A stretch of 64,000 bases of DNA from Nageia nagi (Eukaryota > Pinophyta): assembly GCA_050084985.1 (NCBI GenBank), contig JBITNC010000001.1, forward strand, positions 137,950,001 through 138,014,000, written 5' to 3'. Shown piece by piece: positions 57,780 to 64,000 of this stretch; position 1 is the stretch's first letter; every line of letters begins with the position of its first letter. The notes below the pieces were generated by a model. It had not been told where the DNA came from and searched no databases. It worked only from the letters and a program-made list of their open reading frames with translations. The position numbers and the translations under genes were made by a program.

Positions 57780-58570
57780 AACAAGAGAATTATACTTGTA
57801 GATAGAAAACTTTACCTCTTTCCTCCTATAATGTAAAATAAAGGTGAATGGATATTAAAAAAACCAATAATAAACTTTCCAGGGTATTGAATAACTCCTT
57901 GAAAAATCCTTTCTTCAATCATATTTCTCAACCTTGGACACTTCACAATGGCTATATTTTTTTTAGGATCTAGCTTAAACTTTCCTCCACTAATGACATG
58001 TCCTAAGTATGTCAAAGATTGCTTACCAAACTCACACTTATTTGCTTTCAACAATAAGTTTGAAATAATTTTCTAATATGTACTAAATGATCATCCCAAG
58101 TATGAATATAGATTGGAATATCATCAAGGTAAACAACAATATTAAAAAATCAATATATGGTTTAAGAACATCATTCACCACCCTCATGAAGGTGGAAGGT
58201 GCATTACACAACCTAAAATGAAAAACTAACCATTCATATAAACCTTGTCTGGACTTGAAGGTAATCTTCCAAATATCCTCCTCCTTGATTCTCACTTGAT
58301 GATACCCACTTATTAAGTCTAATTTGGTGAAAAACCTTGCCTCCTACAATGGATCCATAAGATCATTTATCTAAGGCAATGTATAGCAATTGTTGATGGT
58401 TCTTTTTTCCAAATCTCTATAATCAATACACATTCTCCAAGATCCATCCTTCTTTTACACCAAAACAACAAGTGAACCACATGGAGATGTATTAGGCATG
58501 ATCACACCTTAATCAACTAGCTCCTAAACTTATCTCTTTATCTCCTCTTAATACCAAATTCATTACCTAT
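57780..58570 (-). pseudogene. Ty3 reverse transcriptase
   Basis: Right to left: GSCGSLVVL-like near 58460, INNCYTLP near 58380, [20 protein letters not shown] (about 58320-58270), [48 protein letters not shown] with YLDD at 58131-58120, then LKANKCEFGKQSLTYLGHVI and the following GGKFKLDPKK. Catalytic Asp residues are kept, the frame is not. Confidence 0.88.
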
Positions 58571-58989
58571 ACAACCTTTATGTTAGAAGAGGTGAATCTA
58601 GTAATAATTGGATTCTGTGATAAATTTCTTACATAGAAGGTAATCCTCTTAGCTCAACAAATATATTCTAAAAATTTTGAACAAGTTTCTCCACCTAAAT
58701 ATCATGACTCAATGGTATGATCTTTATGGATTTAACAAAAAAAAGTATCATCATCATACATCTCATGAATCCATCCTCCATGACTCTAACCATGAATAGA
58801 ACAACCCTCTTGCTTATATTTATAGATCATTTCACTTGGCTAGTTGTAACCAAAGATATCTTTCTCATATTTTTATGGGCATGAATAATATATGACTTCC
58901 CATCTTTAATCAATCTATATTGATTCTTTCTCCTAAAATATATGGCATATTTATCCCACAAATAAGGATTATATCCAAGATAACTCCAT

Positions 58990-60340
58990 CAATATAATTT
59001 GGAGCAATAGAAAATTTCAACTTACATTACCTAATGACTTATAATTTCAAAATAGAGGATATGTTTGAGGATGATTTTTAGTCTTTAATCCTAAATTTTG
59101 TAGAAATTTTTAAGCAATTAGATTACCTTGAGAACCAAAATCCATGATAGAATCAAACTTTGTCTCCTTGATTTAGATCTTAACATGGAATAGTTGAGTC
59201 TTTTACTCCTCATAAATTTGCATCTCCAACCCCTTAAACTATTGTACATCCCCACTCTTAGTGATCATTGCATTCTTCTTATCCATATTCTTATTTTGCT
59301 TGTATGGGTATGTTTTCGGGTAAAGATTATAACATTTCTCATCCACATGATCATCCTTATCATAATGTGAATAATGCCTAGTTTCACCTTCCTTATTTGA
59401 AATATTTAAGGTTTTCTTGTCTTTTTGCTTACCCTATCTTTTATCTTAAGATTTGCTCCCTTCTTGATGTCACTTATAGTTTGGATTCTTCTTAAAGTTC
59501 CCATATTGCTTTATTTGTCTCTGATCTTCTTCCAAATATTGATCCTGAACACTCACATGGTCAAGATTAATAGGATTAAACAACATAATAAGCTTTTACA
59601 AATGAATATGTAATCCTCTAATGTACTTCATAAAAACTTAAGGATCTTTAAGATAAATCCCAAGCAAGGTTGCTTGTCTAGAAAATTATGTATTATATTC
59701 TTGGATTGATTATCCTCTTTGTTATCTAAAGAACTACCATTTCATAAGTTATTTACTATGATGATCCAATGGATATAATTAATCTCTCAACAAATTATGA
59801 AATTCATCTCAAGAAGATATGGGTGGTTTATTTTCATGCTAAAGGGATACACCATGGATTTCTCTCCAAATCAATGCATGATCCCTCAATTTTAATCTTG
59901 CAAAAGAAATATTTTGAACATCATAAAAAAAATGTTGAATTTGGAAGTATACCTCTAGTTGTTTTAACCAATTATTGAGCTTCTCAGCATCTACCTCTCC
60001 TCGAAAAGCAAATATTTCAAATTTAAGGCCTCTACTTTGAATGATAATGAAGTATTGACATAAGAGGTGCCTCCAATATCCAATATGCTTCCATCATTTT
60101 AGGTATTCTAGGATCCTCCTTGGATTTCCCATATTTTAGCATATCCATCATCCTAGCTATGTTACTTTATATTGTAATAAATTTCCTCTCAAAATCAAAA
60201 TCTATCATTTCAAAGTATCTTCATTCTTGATCATCCATGGAATTTGTTATTCTATTTCTTCTTCTAATCCCTATATCAATAGAAAATAACACTTCTCATT
60301 TAGAGCTTCTACCTTGCATTTACAAGCCTCAAGAAAATTT
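58990..60340 (-). pseudogene. Ty3 gag and protease
   Basis: Protease: FDSIMDFGSQGNLIA near 59150-59105 (active-site D-S/T-G reads D-F-G), KFLQNLGLKTKNHPQTYPL. Zinc region: HYDKDDHVDEKCYNLYP near 59370-59320. Gag: weak pieces to about 60340, with WVVYFHAKGI on the other strand only as a shadow. The gag part is the least preserved. Confidence 0.65.
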
Positions 60341-60343
60341 ATT

Positions 60344-60360
60344 GATCATCTCTGATACCA
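60344..60360 (-). promoter_or_regulatory. Ty3 primer-binding site (iMet type)
   Basis: Minus strand TGGTATCAGAGATGATC, two bases from the LTR end at 60363. Confidence 0.85.
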
Positions 60361-60788
60361 CATGATCTATAATCCCTAAAATCCTATGACTTAGTTCATC
60401 AAATACAAATTTATTATATTTTTATTTTCAATATTTAATATTGCATATGTATATTGAATAATGTTGTAAACATGAGAATGAGTAATAGTAATAAAATGGA
60501 CTCACACAATCAAAATGAGATAATAAAAATTTATATTAGTTCCTCTTAGTACAAGAGCGCATCCAATTTAAATGGTGCTCTTAATTTGTTGCCCAACATA
60601 ACTTTACAATGATGTAATAATATGGAGAGATTACTATCCCAAAACAACCTATCAATCTCCTTCTCACTTTTGTAATGCTATAACATTCAAAATAACATTA
60701 ATGGTATCACCAAAATCTATCAATAATAGTAATAATGGTGGTAACGATATCAATAAAGTAAACAACATTCAATAATGGATTCTATAAG

Positions 60789-62257
60789 CACTACTACATA
60801 AAGGTCATTTTGCATCAAAATTTGTGTTAGACCTCAAAAAAAAAAATTTGATGCAATTATGCAATAAAATTATAAAATTATGCAAAGTTTAACTTTATTT
60901 CTGATGCAATTTGTAACACAAAATCTAACTCAATACCTGATGTAATACCTAACTCAAAACCTATGTCAAGTATAGCATCAAAAATGAAAAATAGTAAAAA
61001 AAGTATGAATTATGCATACAAATCATGGCATGATTTGCTCTTAACTATCGATCTCATCCCCTTAATTGATGGTCAAGGTGAATTGGTAGGACAAGGTGAA
61101 ATCACATGCGATTGATGAGGGAAATGAAGGAACTTGTCTTGGGCATTGTTGGTGATGGAGCTAAATACATGTTAAAAAGAATAGAGAGTAGTGTGTATTT
61201 GTATTTATAGTAACCAAAATATGCATTGCATGCTTCAATCGCCCATCTTGATAGAGTTGTGTGAGAGTGACATTCATATTGATACAAAAATTACCATTTT
61301 GGTGGGTAACTAATAAAATTGTATGATTTTAAAAATATGAGCAACAAAAAACCATGAAATTGTTGGTGATGCAGGTCTACAGGAGTTGAAGATATGTTGA
61401 AGAACATAGAGAGTAGTATGTATTTGTATTTGTAGTAAATAAAATATGCATTACATGCTTAAACTGCTCATCTTGATAGAGTTGTGTGAGAGTGATATTC
61501 ATATTGATCTAAAGAATATCATTTTAGTGGGTAATTGGTGAGATTTTATGATTATAAAAATATGAGAAACAAAAGAACATGGTATTCAAAACTAAAGGAG
61601 GTAGTCTTATGGCCATGTATTTCTACCTTTGTTAATATATGATTTAAATTGCCATCTATTTCTACCTCTAGATGTGATTTGTCTCCCTCAAAAAAAGTAT
61701 GGACCTATTTATTTAACCATAATCTAGCTACATCTAGATAGTTTTCAAATGCTTCTATCTTTCATCATTTTTTTGATTTGATTCCACATATTGGATGGTC
61801 ACAAAGACTGTATGACTGAACTAGACATATTCTCATGGAATATTATAATTTAAGGTTATCAAATACATGGATTTCCTCTATAGGCATTAACACTATTTTA
61901 CCAAATGCAATAAACAACATTAGTAGTCCAACCAAATCAATTCACACCTTCCCACATTCTCATAGCATGCATCAAACCTAGAGATTTACAAAAGGATTTA
62001 TACATGGATGTACCATATTTAATGCAAAATCTATCACAAAATGATGTAATGCTCAATGCAAAATTTGGTACAAAATAATTCAAAATACCTTTCATTATGA
62101 TGCAATTTTGATGTAAAATCTAATGAAACATTTGATGCAATTTTTGACGTATCATTTACCATTGAAAATTGAGTTAGGCTGTGAAGCAAAATCTATGAAA
62201 AATATACAAAGGGGAATGATGTAATTTCTGATGCAAATTATAGTTTATTTCATAGTG
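60789..62257. mobile_element. Small non-autonomous CACTA element, 1469 bp
   Basis: Left end CACTACTACATAAAGGTCA and right end ...TTTATTTCATAGTG, both followed inward by TTTTGCATCA / TGATGCAAATTATA. The target duplication AAG is at 60786-60788 and 62258-62260. TTTGATGCAA-type subterminal words are dense in the first 200 and last 250 bases. No transposase. A 214-bp tandem duplication fills the centre. The 3' LTR of the host retrotransposon shows the uninterrupted site (TATACAAGGAGAAAT near 55472). Confidence 0.93.
61145..61572. repeat. Tandem duplication, 214-bp period
   Basis: Units start ATTGTTGGTGATGGAG (61145) and ATTGTTGGTGATGCAG (61359). Both contain TTGATAGAGTTGTGTGAGAG, ATTCATATTGAT and AAAATATGAG.AACAAAA. 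They have diverged at many positions. Confidence 0.88.
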
Positions 62258-62546
62258 AAGGAGAAATTACCATGAACTGACTTTGACAACCAATTGTGTA
62301 ACTTCTAAAATGAACATGGAAAATTAAAATGATCTTAATTATTTAGTTTATTACTTTAGATATTTTGATAAAATAACATTAATTTCTAACCTATAGACCT
62401 TGAACAGTGCCAACAATGTTCTTCTTATTGATCTAGATCACTAATTTGATGGAATATATTTGATTTCGAGCATAAAGGTCCTTGGTACATAAATCTCTTC
62501 TCAAGGATAATCAAACTTTTGAATTGACCCATTTTAGATCAACAAT

Positions 62547-62902
62547 TAAGGGTACTTCCACTCCCTCCACTTTATTTACGTCTAAGGGTTCATTTCTTCT
62601 ACCCCCTCACCTTTGTAAAATATTTTAAATGCAAATGAAAGGCATCCCCTCTCCTCTCCTCTACCACTCACTTCTACAAAATATTTCAAATGCAAAGGAA
62701 ATGTGTTTCCTCTCCTCTCCTCTACCCTTCACCTTGATAAACTCAAAATGTATCTCCTTTCCCTGTGTGATATTTCAAATGCAAAGGAAATGTGTCTCCT
62801 TTCCCCATGTGATATTTCAAATGTAAAGGAAATGTGTCTCCTTTCCCCATGTGATATTTCAAATGCAAAAGAAATGTGTCTCCTTTCCCCATGTAAATCT
62901 TG

Positions 62903-62933
<31 letters not shown>

Positions 62934-64000
62934 CAATTTAAGGGATGGTTTTAAACCATCTCCTTATGATTTATGTTGGTGGTGAACATTTATCCCTTAA
63001 AACTTGCCTACATAATCCATTTTTTCCTTTTCGTCTGCTCCTTTTCATTTGCTTTTCATATTTTTTGAGGGCATTATTTTAAGGGAGGTTTTAAACCACC
63101 TCTTAGTGATTTTATGGGAAAAATTTAAAATTATCCCATAAAAAACACCACTAAAAACTCAAATGCATGTGGCTTAAAATTGACACATCATAACTGCCTC
63201 AAATTGCCCACCTCTAAAGCCCTTTTTGGTCTAGTGCACCTAATACTTTTATATTTTGAGTTCATTAAATCATACATGATTTTGATCAATTCATACGAAG
63301 ACTCATTCTTTTGAGTGACTAGATGGTAGCCTTTATTTGATTGGCTATCCTTTGTATGTGGCAATGAGGTCAAAAAATCATCCCCATTGGGGGCATGCAA
63401 AATGATACAACAAAATTAGAGGTTTAACTTTGATAGTTACAACTAATTTGTTTATTTAAGAATATGAAGATATTAATTTTCTAATGATTTTGGATCCTTT
63501 AATTGAGGTGAGTGATCGACTAAATCAATATCTTCTAGGAGGGGATGATGATGTTAGTGCTATAGTCCCCCTAGTTGGAGAGTTTGATGGCTTAACTATA
63601 ATCCCCCCCTAATTGGGAAGGATCATGATTTCAAAGTGATGATAAACCATTGGATTCATTAATAGTATTGACTTATTTTGATCTTGATAAAAAGGATTAT
63701 GAATCATGATGAATAGCTTATATATATGGAAGATTTGATGTTTATAAGGATTAAGATTTTTGGATGTCATGTTCTTTTTTTTTTCTTATTGAATTTTGTA
63801 GTAAAAATAGGAAAAACTAATTAAAGTAATATATTTGAAAGTAAAGGAGGCAAAAATATGAGCATAATTAATGTTGAAATGAGACACCTAGGTTCAAAAC
63901 TCTCTCCCCTCACATGTTGGTGACATGCTCCAAGTCTAATGGAAGGTTTCCTACGAGTGTGAATGGGGTCATATGTAACTCTTGGGTGACTATTACATAA
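62547..64000. other. Right flank without recognised gene
   Basis: Pyrimidine-rich start, a 42-bp minisatellite, a poly(T) run, then AT-rich sequence. GGGA(G/T)GGTTTTAAACCA.CTC occurs at 62942-62962 and 63080-63102, a short inverted or direct repeat. The open frame on the minus strand at 63188-63400 has no recognised motif. Confidence 0.4.
62640..62895. repeat. 42-bp minisatellite followed by poly(T)
   Basis: Units GATATTTCAAATGCAAAGGAAATGTGTCTCC... at 62769, 62811 and 62853, exactly 42 apart, with related older units from about 62640. A run of about 27 T begins near 62904. Confidence 0.9.

Larger units (their letters stand above)
55259..62541 (-). mobile_element. Ty3 retrotransposon with iMet-type primer site, minus strand
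   Basis: On the minus strand: 5' LTR (62541 to 60363, split by a small CACTA element), primer site, gag, protease, RT, RNase H, integrase and a truncated 3' LTR (55785 to 55259). The LTRs match over words such as CCAACATAAC.TTACAAT and TCTTATTGATCTAGATCACTA. Order PR-RT-RH-INT makes it Ty3. All coding parts are interrupted. Confidence 0.85.
60363..62541 (-). repeat. Ty3 5' LTR, split by a CACTA element
   Basis: Two parts, 60363-60788 and 62258-62541 (about 707 bp without the insertion), with plus-strand ends TGATCTATAAT and TTTTAGATCA. The second part matches 55470-55785. Confidence 0.85.

Noticed and set aside
1-64000. tRNA or rRNA genes
   Set aside because: No T-loop GGTTCGA context with matching stems was noticed, and no rRNA-like blocks. 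The TGGTATCAGAGC words are primer-binding sites, not tRNA genes.

Overview
This window looks like plant nuclear DNA, AT-rich and dominated by transposable elements. A gymnosperm (conifer-like) genome is the most likely source. The reasons are the very low gene density, deep nesting of old LTR retrotransposons, long introns full of repeats, and long degenerate TTTAGGG-like blocks away from any chromosome end. The species is inference. The two host proteins recognised (SmE and MED31) match the plant families. No rRNA, tRNA, CRISPR or prokaryotic feature is visible.

Left end (1-4160): the first two exons of a host gene for the spliceosomal Sm protein E lie on the minus strand, with canonical splice sites. 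The rest of the gene is off the left edge, and its second intron holds a broken Ty1/copia fragment. From about 5600 to 11311 there are two related Ty3-type long LTRs, each followed by a primer-binding site, and a gag ruined by four stop codons that each look like one C-to-T change.

11312-31680 is a Russian-doll locus. The 5' LTR of a copia element (copia-3) is split by a CACTA (En/Spm-type) DNA transposon of about 19.9 kb with a GTG target duplication. The CACTA element carries a decayed TNP2 transposase, two degenerate telomere-like blocks, a TAACAT hexamer array and a minus-strand solo copia LTR. It was itself hit near its right end by a complete copia element, copia-1 (22678-31473: 481-bp LTRs, 9 differences, TSD CTCTT). 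The long untranslated leader of copia-1 contains a broken, intron-free copy of the Mediator subunit gene MED31.

31681-42143: the remaining leader of copia-3 contains a perfect 232-bp palindrome. Copia-2 (33951-42143) follows. It is a relative of copia-1 that has lost integrase core, RT and most of RNase H by an internal deletion, and carries a Ty3 LTR-gag fragment in its leader.

42144-52963 is a minus-strand Tat-lineage Ty3 element with gag, protease, RT, a second archaeal-type RNase H and integrase, all decayed, plus a long 5' LTR. It sits in a Ty3 LTR of the same family as those at 6-10 kb. 55259-62541 is a second minus-strand Ty3 element with an iMet-type primer site. Its 5' LTR is split by a 1.47-kb non-autonomous CACTA element (TSD AAG), and the sister LTR preserves the empty site. 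The right end holds a 42-bp minisatellite and a poly(T) tract.

The copia elements share two structural signals that look maintained by compensatory change: an inverted repeat in the U3 part of all four LTR types, and hairpin-forming repeats in the 3' untranslated region. With the MED31 capture and the palindrome, these are the most interesting observations.
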